From Butyrivibrio sp. (GTDB lineage Bacteria > Bacillota > Clostridia > Lachnospirales > Lachnospiraceae): DNA of 64,000 bases. The position numbers were made by a program, and so were the translations under genes. Positions 28,251 through 36,573 of the stretch are shown one piece after another. How positions within the stretch are numbered: the stretch's first letter is position 1; every line of letters starts with the position of its first letter. The stretch spans positions 19,896 through 83,895 of the forward strand of contig JAILJR010000010.1 of NCBI GenBank assembly GCA_024694565.1. Direction: 5' to 3'. The notes beneath the pieces were generated by a model. That model saw nothing but the letters and a program-made list of their open reading frames with translations, was not told where the DNA came from and did no database searches.

Positions 28251-28290
28251 AAAAAACGGGACCCCGGATGAATTCCAGGATCCCGTTTTA
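28251..28290. terminator. bidirectional Rho-independent terminator between convergent genes
   Basis: AAAACGGGA and CCGG pair with CCAGG and TCCCGTTTT around a short loop. There is an A-run on the left and a T-run on the right, so it can stop transcription of the plus-strand membrane gene and of the minus-strand phosphatase gene. Confidence 0.85.
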
Positions 28291-28315
28291 AATTGAATTA
28301 TTCTTATAGCCTCTC

Positions 28316-28505
28316 AGGCAAACGCTCGCCCGGCCAGCCCCGGCTGTGCATATTGCACAAGCAACTGAGTGGCCCTACGAGCTCGTCGGTACTTAGAGGC
28401 CGTACTTTGGCCTCTTAGTACCGCTACGAAGCGAAGGGAGCGCAAGCGTGCCCGAAGTGATTGTACAATATGCACAGCCGGGGCTGGCCGGGCGAACATT
28501 TGCCT
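28316..28505 (-). repeat. long palindromic intergenic element, copy D (type 2 arms)
   Basis: A 190-bp inverted repeat. Outer arms share AGGCAAA, CGCCCGGCCAGCCCCGGC and TGTGCATATTG. Core on the minus strand: GTAGCGGTACTAAG, stem AGGCC, loop AAAGTAC, stem GGCCT, then CTAAGTACCGACG. It lies between the terminator at 28251 and the stop of the SpoIIE-type phosphatase. Confidence 0.93.
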
Positions 28506-28517
28506 CCACAGCCTAAA

Positions 28518-30368
28518 TCATCCGCAATCCCCGTAAAACTTAAAGCATAGCATTGTCAGGTCATCAAACTGATCCGCATCCCCCACAAATTCGTTTACCT
28601 TCCAGTGGACTTCCCCTACTATTGCCTCCGTAGTTGCATCTCTCATTCCGTTCAACGCTTCCAGCAGACGCTCCTCTCCGTACTGTTCGTCCTTCGCATT
28701 CGTGGCTTCCAGCACTCCATCCGTATAGACAAGGATCACATCACCCTTCTCCATCGTGAACTCTCTGTCATGATATTCAAGGTCCGGCACAATTCCTGCG
28801 CACACATCATGATCGTAATCAAGAAGCACAAAGCTGCCATCGTGACCGTAGGCAGTCTTTTCATGGCCCGCGTTGACTGCAGTGCCTTTTCCCGTTGAAA
28901 TTTCAATAACCGCAGCCCAGACAGTCACGAACATCATAAATGTGTTGTGCTCATAGAGCTGATTGTTTGTCTTTGCAAGCGCATGTGCAGGACTGCAGCC
29001 GCTCATGAGATTATTCTTGATAAGTGTCTTTGAGACCATCATAAAGAGTGCCGCCGGAATGCCCTTTCCTGATACATCCGCAATTACCAGCGCCAGATGA
29101 TCATCATCAATCAGGAAGAAGTCATAAAAATCACCGCCCACTTCCTTCGCCGGGGACATGGATGCAAAGAGCTCGAACTCGTGCCGATCCGGGAATGGCG
29201 GGAAATTCATGGGCAGATTACTTGCCTGGATCTCGGCAGCCATACTAAGCTCCTTGTCCAGCCTGTCGAGCTCGGTGATCATGGATACGATTCCACGCAT
29301 CTCATTGCCGCCCTCATCCTCTTCCATGGATGTCCTGAGAAAATTGAAGGAGCTCTCGTCGGGACTTCTGAGCTTGCTTCTTACCGAAAAACTCACCTTG
29401 TCTTCCGGGTTCTGTGTATTGTACTTATCCACCGCCACATCAAGGGGAGCGACGCGAAACTGTATGGCAGAGATATTGTCTGCCTTAAGGAACATGATAA
29501 ACTTTCGCTCCTCCAGCCTTATCACATCACCGGTCCTGTGAAGTACATCCTTTAATAACCTGCAGGCTGCATCAAGGTTGCCCTGGGCTTCCATAATCAG
29601 GACACTGTTGGCAAAATCCTTCTCGGCAATAGCAGTCTCAAAAAGCACAGACATAAAGCTGGGGTTGTACAGACCTGATCTCCCGTCGATAAAGCGCTGC
29701 TCGCTCACCAATGAAATATACAGAAACGAAAGTCCAATAACATAACCCATGATCCCCGTATTGTAGAATGTGAAAAACTGCGGGATAGTCGCAATAAAGA
29801 TTGGCAGTACCATGGGTGAAACCCGCAGAAAACGGATTTTGGAGGATCTGCGGTCGAAGACTACAACTGCAACCGATGCCGAAAGGAAAAGAGCAAAATC
29901 CAGTACAAACAGTACATAATAAAGCCGCGTGCGGATTATAGAATTGTCAGTGCCAATCCTGAACAAAAAGCCCGTAAACAGATTGATCACAAATAGTATT
30001 ACATAGACCAGCACGATACTCAGTCTTGCGATATGACGCTTTGAAAAAACCTGCAGATCACCGTAGAGCTTTTGATCAACATACGCAAGCCACAGTACAA
30101 CGGTAACGATAGCACATATATCCCATAAGGTCATGCTGATAAGTGCAACAATATGTGACAGCTGTGAAGTATGCCCCTCACAGGCATTGAAAACAAAGCA
30201 TACAATGCAGGTTAATGCAATCTGTATACACAGTGCAAAAAAGAGATTGAATGTTTTTCCCATACGTCGGCGCACCCTCTGGGAGAGCATCAGAAGAATT
30301 AAAACTATGAGCAGCGCTGCAATATCCACAAGACATGATACTACAGCAGGTCCTTTAATCAGATTCAT
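28518..30368 (-). CDS. membrane SpoIIE-type PP2C serine phosphatase
   Basis: A 616-aa protein: seven TM helices (about 10-230), a degenerate GGDEF-like middle (about 235-350), a short coiled segment (LDRLDKELSMAAEIQASNLP) and a PP2C/SpoIIE catalytic domain (about 385-612). Catalytic metal-site motifs are present: EVGGDFYDFF, ADVSGKGIPAALFM, YTDGVLEATN and DQFDDLTML. Such enzymes dephosphorylate STAS-domain anti-sigma-factor antagonists. Its ATG overlaps the stop of the propeller sensor by four bases (ATGA), so it is very likely the output of that sensor. A free-standing STAS protein at 48.7 kb is a possible but unproven substrate. Confidence 0.93.
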   Translation of the reverse strand: MNLIKGPAVVSCLVDIAALLIVLILLMLSQRVRRRMGKTFNLFFALCIQIALTCIVCFVFNACEGHTSQLSHIVALISMTLWDICAIVTVVLWLAYVDQKLYGDLQVFSKRHIARLSIVLVYVILFVINLFTGFLFRIGTDNSIIRTRLYYVLFVLDFALFLSASVAVVVFDRRSSKIRFLRVSPMVLPIFIATIPQFFTFYNTGIMGYVIGLSFLYISLVSEQRFIDGRSGLYNPSFMSVLFETAIAEKDFANSVLIMEAQGNLDAACRLLKDVLHRTGDVIRLEERKFIMFLKADNISAIQFRVAPLDVAVDKYNTQNPEDKVSFSVRSKLRSPDESSFNFLRTSMEEDEGGNEMRGIVSMITELDRLDKELSMAAEIQASNLPMNFPPFPDRHEFELFASMSPAKEVGGDFYDFFLIDDDHLALVIADVSGKGIPAALFMMVSKTLIKNNLMSGCSPAHALAKTNNQLYEHNTFMMFVTVWAAVIEISTGKGTAVNAGHEKTAYGHDGSFVLLDYDHDVCAGIVPDLEYHDREFTMEKGDVILVYTDGVLEATNAKDEQYGEERLLEALNGMRDATTEAIVGEVHWKVNEFVGDADQFDDLTMLCFKFYGDCG

Positions 30369-33300
30369 GTCTTTTCCTCAATCATTTGCTTGCTAATGGC
30401 ATAGATATGAATGCACAAAAGGGTTAATGCATAAGTAAACGATGTTGCTGAAACATACGGTATCCATAATTCAGCCAAAAACCCTGTTCCTACAATGATA
30501 ATCCCAAGGACTGTCATATTTACATTGATTTTTCTCAATCTGATAAATACCAGTATCAGGTAGACCACAATGGGAATGAAGATATACTCATCAAGAGGTC
30601 CTGAGCGCCATTCATTTGTTTCTGTTATTCTGAACACCCATCCTGTAAATGGACTTAAAAGTACAACAAAGGATGAAATTGAACATGGTATACCGATCAG
30701 CAGATATTTTTTCCAATTTTTAAAACAGCTTTTGTCATTCCTGTATTCAAGATAGATATAGATCAGAAATGGAAAAATGATAATCCCAAAATAATAGATC
30801 GTGTTAGTAATGATCATCAAACCTCTTCCAAAAGTGATATTGCTGCCTTCCAGAAGATATGACGTAATATCGGAAATACACATGAAAATGCATAAAATGA
30901 TCATCACAAAGAATATCCTGTCATCAAACCTTCCGCGCTTTCTGTTAGAGGATGTGTATATAATAAGTCCGGCAAGGAAAAACAACGCCGAAGCATCGAG
31001 AATGACACTTCCGGCTGCACCTGTAGACAGCTGCATTCCTTTTATGATCTGAAAGGTCCGGGATGTTTCTGTTCCCGAAATAGGATCCTTTACCCCCATG
31101 ACAAATTCATAGCTGCCAAGCGGCAGGTTGGTATAAGTCTCGGATGTCAGATCATTTTTATTTAAGATAGTCATAGCTGAATCAAAGCCCCGCAGCTGAT
31201 AGGAAACCTGAGGGTTTATGAGTGAATAATTCAGTACAAAGGGAAAGATCGTAATCCTCTTAGTGCCCGCGGGAATATTGAAATTACCTTCATTATCTGC
31301 ATAGATCTGTGCTCCGTCAGCATCAACGTAAGGAAGAACCAGTTTTATTCTGCCAATACTGTCAAGCGGCCTGTCAATATTTACCTTTACCACGCCGTCA
31401 TTTCCGGCCATGTACAGAGTATTGTCAGAAGTAAGCTCACTGTAGGAATTTGCTGTAGCAACATAGGGAAGACCGTTTGGTATTCCAAAAAAGACAGGCA
31501 GCGCCTCCTCATTTAAATCGAAATACTCACTCGGGATAACATAGATTCCGCTGCTTCCAAGAACCCACAGATCACCCTTACTGTTTTCGTAAATGTCATA
31601 GTTGTTGGAATACGGAAAATCCCTTATAGTCGTCACCTGATAGTCGGGAGTCATTACAGCCAGGGAGTTTCCTGTAACTATCCAGTACAGCTTCCTTGTA
31701 GTGCTCTTCTTTACACGGAGTATGACATCTGATAAAAGTCCGTCCGCCGTTGTTATTGTATTTACCTTGCCATCCTTTATTATGTATATTCCACCACCAT
31801 CAGAACCTGCAATTATCTCTTTGTTAAAGCCCTCTATCGCACTAAGTATGAAGCTGACTGCAAAGCCATCATCCCTGTCATATCCGCTTACAACCTTATC
31901 TCCTCTTATCACATTTATCCCGCCATTGGTGGATACGATGTATGAACCGTCACTGCACTCTTCCACACTGCGAACCGCGTCATACAAAATGCCATCCTCT
32001 TCGGAAAACTGAAGGAGCTTTCCATGATCATAGCGAAGCACTCCATACTGCCTTGCGGTTCCGATCCATAGCCTGTTCCTGCTGTCGGTCATGACAAAAC
32101 GAATACGTATTCCCGAAAGGTAATCCAGAAGATCAGTAGTTTCAATTTTCTTACCTGATGCAGTCACAGCTTCAGTGACAGGAAGGCTGTCCTGAACTAT
32201 GCCTTTTCCTATAACGTTCAGGCCTTTTTCAGCGCCTATTATCATATTCCCTTCATAGTGACAGACTGAATTGATCACATCAGCATCAAGGTTGTACTTA
32301 TCATATATATCAAGAAACTGGTTTGGAACAATCTTGATCACGCCCTGTCTTGATGAGGACACCCACAGGTTACCCTCATCATCGGTCATGATGTTGTCAA
32401 TGGTATTATTCATTTGCACGTTGTCTACCGTTTTTATAAGCCCATTACTCAGCTTTCCAAATCCGTTTCTTGCACAGACCCAGAGATGGGAGTCGATATA
32501 CTTAAGGTTCCTTGCCCCAAGTAAAGGTGATATGGACCACTGTTTCGACGCAAGAAAGCTGTCTGCTATAGTGCCGTAATAGATATAATGCTCAGTTCCG
32601 ATAAAGATATGCCTTTTATTGACAGGATCCGGCTGCAGGGCGACTGCATTCTCAAAGGGGAAGTCTCTGTGATCTATATATGCTTCCGGTTTTCCTTCGT
32701 TTATCGAAAAAATATCTCCGGTAATCGTAATTCCGTACACTATTCCTGCATTGTCCGAGCGTATATAGCTGATCGACTGCCCATTCAGTTCTTTGAAATC
32801 CAGCTGATGATAATTGAGCTTTGGACCAATGACTCCGACTCCTGAGGCCATTGCCAGATAGACACTCCCATCTGTATCCTCTGTCAGATCTCTCACGCTC
32901 AGCGATTCAAGACCTTCTTCTTTTCCAAAATGGGTTATATCTCCACCGTCAATGAGGTACACACCCGCATCATTGGTTCCAACCCACAATCTGTTCCTTG
33001 AGTCAACATGAAGACACCGCACATTTGCTATATCCGACAGATATTCCGGCCTCTCGAATCTGTTGCTGTCATAGCGTATAAGACCAGAATAGCTTCCAAC
33101 CCAGATAAAGCCCTCCTTAGTCTGCGCAATGGCATTGGCTTCGGATGTAGGAAGCCCGTTCCTGATATCATAAAGAACCGAAAGAAAGCCATCTTTGTCC
33201 TCCGTAGGATCAACTGACAGCTTAATATCTCCATCCTTTTGTTCCGGCGCTGCTTCTTCTGCACACCTGCCTCTATTTACATCCAGAAGAAAAATAAGCA

Positions 33301-33382
33301 TAAATAAAGCCAGGCCGATCAGCACCCTGAAAGCTCTTTTTTCAATTTTTTGTTTACGTTTATTTGAATTATACAATGTCAT
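30365..33382 (-). CDS. two-component-type beta-propeller (Reg_prop) membrane sensor without output domain
   Basis: A 1005-aa sensor. It has a signal/TM segment (about 18-35), then many Reg_prop repeats forming one or two beta-propellers (about 65-640; repeats such as DSRNRLWVGTNDAGVYLIDGG and DDEGNLWVSSSRQGV). A Y_Y_Y domain follows (about 690-775, with YQLRGFD and LPLGSYEFVMGVKD), and about seven C-terminal TM helices (790-1000). It ends 10 residues after the last helix with no kinase, GGDEF or regulator domain. I chose ATG at 33382 (AGGAGA nine bases before) over an upstream start inside the neighbouring palindromic element. Translational coupling (ATGA) to a SpoIIE-type phosphatase suggests the two form one split sensor-effector system. 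Confidence 0.88.
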   Translation of the reverse strand: MTLYNSNKRKQKIEKRAFRVLIGLALFMLIFLLDVNRGRCAEEAAPEQKDGDIKLSVDPTEDKDGFLSVLYDIRNGLPTSEANAIAQTKEGFIWVGSYSGLIRYDSNRFERPEYLSDIANVRCLHVDSRNRLWVGTNDAGVYLIDGGDITHFGKEEGLESLSVRDLTEDTDGSVYLAMASGVGVIGPKLNYHQLDFKELNGQSISYIRSDNAGIVYGITITGDIFSINEGKPEAYIDHRDFPFENAVALQPDPVNKRHIFIGTEHYIYYGTIADSFLASKQWSISPLLGARNLKYIDSHLWVCARNGFGKLSNGLIKTVDNVQMNNTIDNIMTDDEGNLWVSSSRQGVIKIVPNQFLDIYDKYNLDADVINSVCHYEGNMIIGAEKGLNVIGKGIVQDSLPVTEAVTASGKKIETTDLLDYLSGIRIRFVMTDSRNRLWIGTARQYGVLRYDHGKLLQFSEEDGILYDAVRSVEECSDGSYIVSTNGGINVIRGDKVVSGYDRDDGFAVSFILSAIEGFNKEIIAGSDGGGIYIIKDGKVNTITTADGLLSDVILRVKKSTTRKLYWIVTGNSLAVMTPDYQVTTIRDFPYSNNYDIYENSKGDLWVLGSSGIYVIPSEYFDLNEEALPVFFGIPNGLPYVATANSYSELTSDNTLYMAGNDGVVKVNIDRPLDSIGRIKLVLPYVDADGAQIYADNEGNFNIPAGTKRITIFPFVLNYSLINPQVSYQLRGFDSAMTILNKNDLTSETYTNLPLGSYEFVMGVKDPISGTETSRTFQIIKGMQLSTGAAGSVILDASALFFLAGLIIYTSSNRKRGRFDDRIFFVMIILCIFMCISDITSYLLEGSNITFGRGLMIITNTIYYFGIIIFPFLIYIYLEYRNDKSCFKNWKKYLLIGIPCSISSFVVLLSPFTGWVFRITETNEWRSGPLDEYIFIPIVVYLILVFIRLRKINVNMTVLGIIIVGTGFLAELWIPYVSATSFTYALTLLCIHIYAISKQMIEEKT

Positions 33383-33413
33383 AAAGATCAATCTCCTGAC
33401 ATAATCTGATAAA

Positions 33414-33545
33414 CTGACCGTCAAAAGCTCGTCCGGACGGCTCTGGCTGTGCATATTGCACAGGAGGCTGAGAGGCCCTTGCGAGCGGTCGGTACTTTGA
33501 GCCCGTACTTTGGGCTCTTAGTACCGCTACCAGCGAGCAGGAGCA
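33414..33545 (-). repeat. truncated palindromic element, copy E (one outer arm missing)
   Basis: One arm (CGGCTCTGGCTGTGCATATT) and a core (minus strand GTAGCGGTACTAAG, stem AGCCC, loop AAAGTAC, stem GGGCT, then CAAAGTACCGACC) are present. The other outer arm is missing; the sequence runs straight into the coding frame of the decayed kinase. The stop codon of that frame, TAG at 33529-33527, is supplied by the element's own GTAGCGG box. Confidence 0.88.
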
Positions 33546-35291
33546 GAAGGCACCTTTGATGCACCAGTCTCTATTGAAGCAGCCCCCTCTTTGTTCGCAG
33601 TTACCCTTTGGCCATAGGCTTCCCCTTTAACACTCTCTTCATGGTTTTGCTCCATACTTTGTGATTCGTCGCTTATCTCCTGCGCCTGATCCGGTTCTTC
33701 CTCGGAAGTCATTATCACTTCCCTTGGAAGCAGTGCTGAGAGGTTGTAATTCTTGGAGCTCCTTTCAAGGAAAAGAATTCCAAAGGAACCCGGACCGCAG
33801 TTTGAGAATATTCCGGCTGAAGCCTTCTGGAAGATCAGATGCTCAAAGGGCACGATGCCTCTGACCATATCCTCTATCCACTCAAGGTCTGATTCATCCA
33901 TTCCCGCGTAGGTGATAAAGGCAAGTTCCTTATCGGGCTTATTTTTTCCTGACAGGGCATTCTTTATATACTTCTCATAACAGCGCCTGTCTCTGCCGAA
34001 CAAAAATCCACCGACGCCCATTTTATCGTTCCTGACCTTCAGCACAGGGCGAAGCCAGAGCGTGTTCAGGATGCTGTTCATGGCGGGACTTATCTGTCCT
34101 CTCCTTGCCATGGTTTCCGTGCTTCTTATGACGAAGCTGCACTGGATGCGCTTTTTGGCTTCATCAAGCTCTGATACGATTTTCTCAACCGGATAGTTCT
34201 GCCTCGCAAGTCTTCCGGCTATCATTACAAGCAGACCTGCTGCGGAAGAGAGGGTCTCGGATTCTACTACCGTCACGTTTCCAAAGCTCTTTGCGGCAGC
34301 TCTGCTCATCTCAAAGTCCTTACTTGCACCTGACGTGAGCGCGATATAGATGACATGGTGCGCCCCCTTCAGCAGGTCAGAGAAGAACTTTGTAAGGGCT
34401 TCTACTGACGGCGGCTCCGAGGACACATACCTGTTTTCAACACCCATGTAGCGCAAAAGACCGTCTGAATCTATATCAATATTATCCCAGAAAACACCCT
34501 CTTTGGTAATTACCACGAATGGAATTATTGCAATTTCCAATTCTTTTATTATACTCTTCGGAAGGTCAGTCATGCTGCTTGCAGCAATGACAACAGGCTT
34601 CTTTCTGGAGTAGCCCGAGGCTGTTCTTATCTGCGAGCCGGTCATCTCACTTCTCTCGGAGGTAATGACTTTTTCCTCGGGCAGCTGGTTTATAAGCATC
34701 TCCTCAAGCTGCATCCCTGATACCGGCTTGACAAGATATCCGTCGAAGCCGCTATTGTTGTAAAGCTCGATGTTCTCTCCGCCTGCGTTTGCAGTCAGAA
34801 TAACAACAGGAACGTCGTCAATATTGTTTTTGAGTAGCGCCGTCATGCCTCCGATGACATTGAGGGGAGTTCGAAGCTCATGGGAGATGTTGGCAAGAAA
34901 GTCCTCCATATCGGTCTCGTTCTCTTTTACCGTCTCCTTCCAGGAGTCAAGCTTCTCTCTCTACTATTCTTGTGCTGATGGTCATTCTGGTGAAGATATA
35001 CAGCATCATTACAGTTCCGATGTGAAAAACTATCTTGACAATATTGAACGGGCTGAGGTCAGTCTCAGTACTCCGCATCAGGAAAACAAACTGGATTATC
35101 ATTATGATCCAGTACTCAACAATGATCAGATTGATCAGCTCTATCCTGTCAAATACTGCAAAGCATGACATGAAAAGCATGGTGGCAACAGACACGTCAA
35201 GGAGACTCGTCTCATGTATTCCGTGATAGAAAACAAGAAATGCTACTGTGGAAGTTGATAATATCAGACGTTCTTTCCTTATATCGTTCAC
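33527..35291 (-). pseudogene. decayed hybrid histidine kinase with DegV domain (frameshifted, internally deleted)
   Basis: A paralogue of the 19.6 and 23.2 kb kinases in pieces. From GTG 35291 (AGGAGG before it) 114 residues match the TM region of the 23.2 kb kinase, ending RIVEREA-stop. A one-base shift in a GAGAGAGA run near 34955-34970 restores KLDSWKETVKENETDMEDFLANISHELRTP... in the next frame. Right after the HisKA H-box, the frame jumps to the last third of a receiver (VPVVILTANAGGENIELYNN), so the rest of HisKA, the whole ATPase domain and the receiver Asp are missing. A complete DegV fold follows (about 105-395 of the second fragment), then an acidic tail ending in a palindromic element, with no HPt. 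The DegV part could still be translated from ATG 34909, but kinase activity is lost. Confidence 0.85.
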
Positions 35292-35428
35292 GTTGGACCT
35301 CCTGCGCGGAAGAATGGGGAGAATGAAATGCGCATTGACAATTAGATTGTACCATCATCACGGTATTGCGTGCGGGGAAGTGTGGAATTTTAAGAATTTT
35401 TTTACTATTTGGATAGTTGAGGAGTGAC

Positions 35429-35612
35429 GCAAAATCGGGCCCGAACAGCCACGTCTGTGCATCTTGTACAATCACTTCGGGCACGCTCTCGCTCCTTTCG
35501 CTTCGTAGCGGTACTAAGCTCGAAAGGACCTCGCTAAGTACCGACGAGCTCATAGGGCCACTCAGTTGCTAGTGCAAGATGCACAGCCGCGGCTGTCCGG
35601 GCCCGATTTTGC
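35429..35612 (+). repeat. long palindromic intergenic element, copy F (type 2 arms, degenerate core)
   Basis: A 184-bp inverted repeat with arms GCAAAATCGGGCCCG, ACAGCC and CTGTGCATCTTG. Core: GTAGCGGTACTAAG, then CTCGAAAGGACCTCG in place of stem-loop-stem, then CTAAGTACCGACGAGC. The small central stem no longer pairs well, unlike the other copies, while both CTAAG boxes are kept. It lies between the decayed kinase and the DUF1269 gene. Confidence 0.9.
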
Positions 35613-35689
35613 TGTTTTGTTCAGATGGTTTACCTAAGGAAAAGCTTATTGATGCGCTTTTAGTGTTATTAAGACTGTGCAAAATCAAA

Positions 35690-35726
35690 AAAGTACAGCT
35701 GCCTTTGAGGTTGACAGCTGTACTTT
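35690..35726 (-). terminator. Rho-independent terminator of the DUF1269 gene
   Basis: AAAGTACAGCTG pairs with CAGCTGTACTTT around a 13-base loop; the minus-strand flank is TTTTTTGATTTTG. It starts about 30 bp after the stop codon at 35757. Confidence 0.85.
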
Positions 35727-35756
35727 GTGGTTTTTATTCGTTAGCCCGGAAGGGGA

Positions 35757-36386
35757 TCAGCCTTCGGGAGCGAGTTTGGTTTTTACGGCTTCTACGTTGG
35801 CAGCAATCTCGGATCTCTTCTCTGCCACCTTCTGCTCGATCTCTTTCTTCTTGTCTTCACGAAGCTCTTTGCGGGCCTGACGAGCCATCTCTTCTGCCAT
35901 CTTCTGAGCTTCTTCTACTTCTACTGCAACTACGGCTGCGTCGAAGCGGGCGATGATTGTTTTGAACTTGCTGAGCTTTTCATCAAGAATTGCCTCATTC
36001 TCTTCGCTTGAAAGTGCGATGATGGCTACGTCATCATCATCAAGCTTGCCTGCGATCTGCTCGATAAGTGATGCATCGTCAACAGCATCTGTTGTATCAA
36101 GTACAGCGCCGATAAGTGAGCCATAGCTTGCTCCAAGAAGTACTCCGATAGGTCCTCCAAGTATTCCAAAGAGTGAACCTACTACTCCACCAATTGCTGT
36201 GTCATCAAGAGTATTGGCACCTGTGTCAAAAGCCTCAAGTGTTTTAATAGTTCCGTTTTCCTTTTTTACAAGGACAGCCTGTGTGATGAAAGACTTGTCG
36301 TCACCGGGATTCTGCTTAAGCTCTGACATTGCCTGAAAGCCCTCGCTCTCAACCTCGAACAGACCAACTACGATATTCTGTGCCAT
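35757..36386 (-). CDS. DUF1269-family protein, 209 aa
   Basis: A 209-aa protein of the DUF1269 type, with a soluble alpha/beta N-terminal half and a Gly-rich hydrophobic stretch (about 64-98, GGVVGSLFGILGGPIGVLLG) that could insert in or contact membrane. An acidic region (DDDDVAIIALSSEE) and a long charged C-terminal coiled coil (about 155-200, EEAQKMAEEMARQARKELREDKK) follow. Family members are often general-stress-associated; no enzymatic activity is known. AAGGAGGAAA precedes the ATG at 36386. A TATAAT-like box (minus strand) lies about 70 bp upstream. It is a single gene with its own terminator. Confidence 0.85.
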   Translation of the reverse strand: MAQNIVVGLFEVESEGFQAMSELKQNPGDDKSFITQAVLVKKENGTIKTLEAFDTGANTLDDTAIGGVVGSLFGILGGPIGVLLGASYGSLIGAVLDTTDAVDDASLIEQIAGKLDDDDVAIIALSSEENEAILDEKLSKFKTIIARFDAAVVAVEVEEAQKMAEEMARQARKELREDKKKEIEQKVAEKRSEIAANVEAVKTKLAPEG

Positions 36387-36536
36387 TTACGTTTCCTCCT
36401 TATTGGTTAGTATGAAATACTGATAGAAACAGTCGCTTAGTAAATTATAATACAACAACGAAAAAGAACATATTAAGAAAATATAAAATATTTCAATGAA
36501 TTCGTACAAAGGCCATAGTCTTCAGGCCAGCCTTGA

Positions 36537-36566
36537 TCATCTTGCCATCTTGAAGGTTTCGAACAG
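36537..36566 (-). repeat. duplicated last ten codons of the giant gene
   Basis: The 30 bases encode LFETFKMAR-stop, a near copy of LFEAFKMAR-stop which ends the 2668-aa protein seven bases upstream. The extra copy lies after the stop, so it is not translated. It marks a small tandem duplication or an earlier, longer 3' end. Confidence 0.75.
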
Positions 36567-36573
36567 ACCTATA

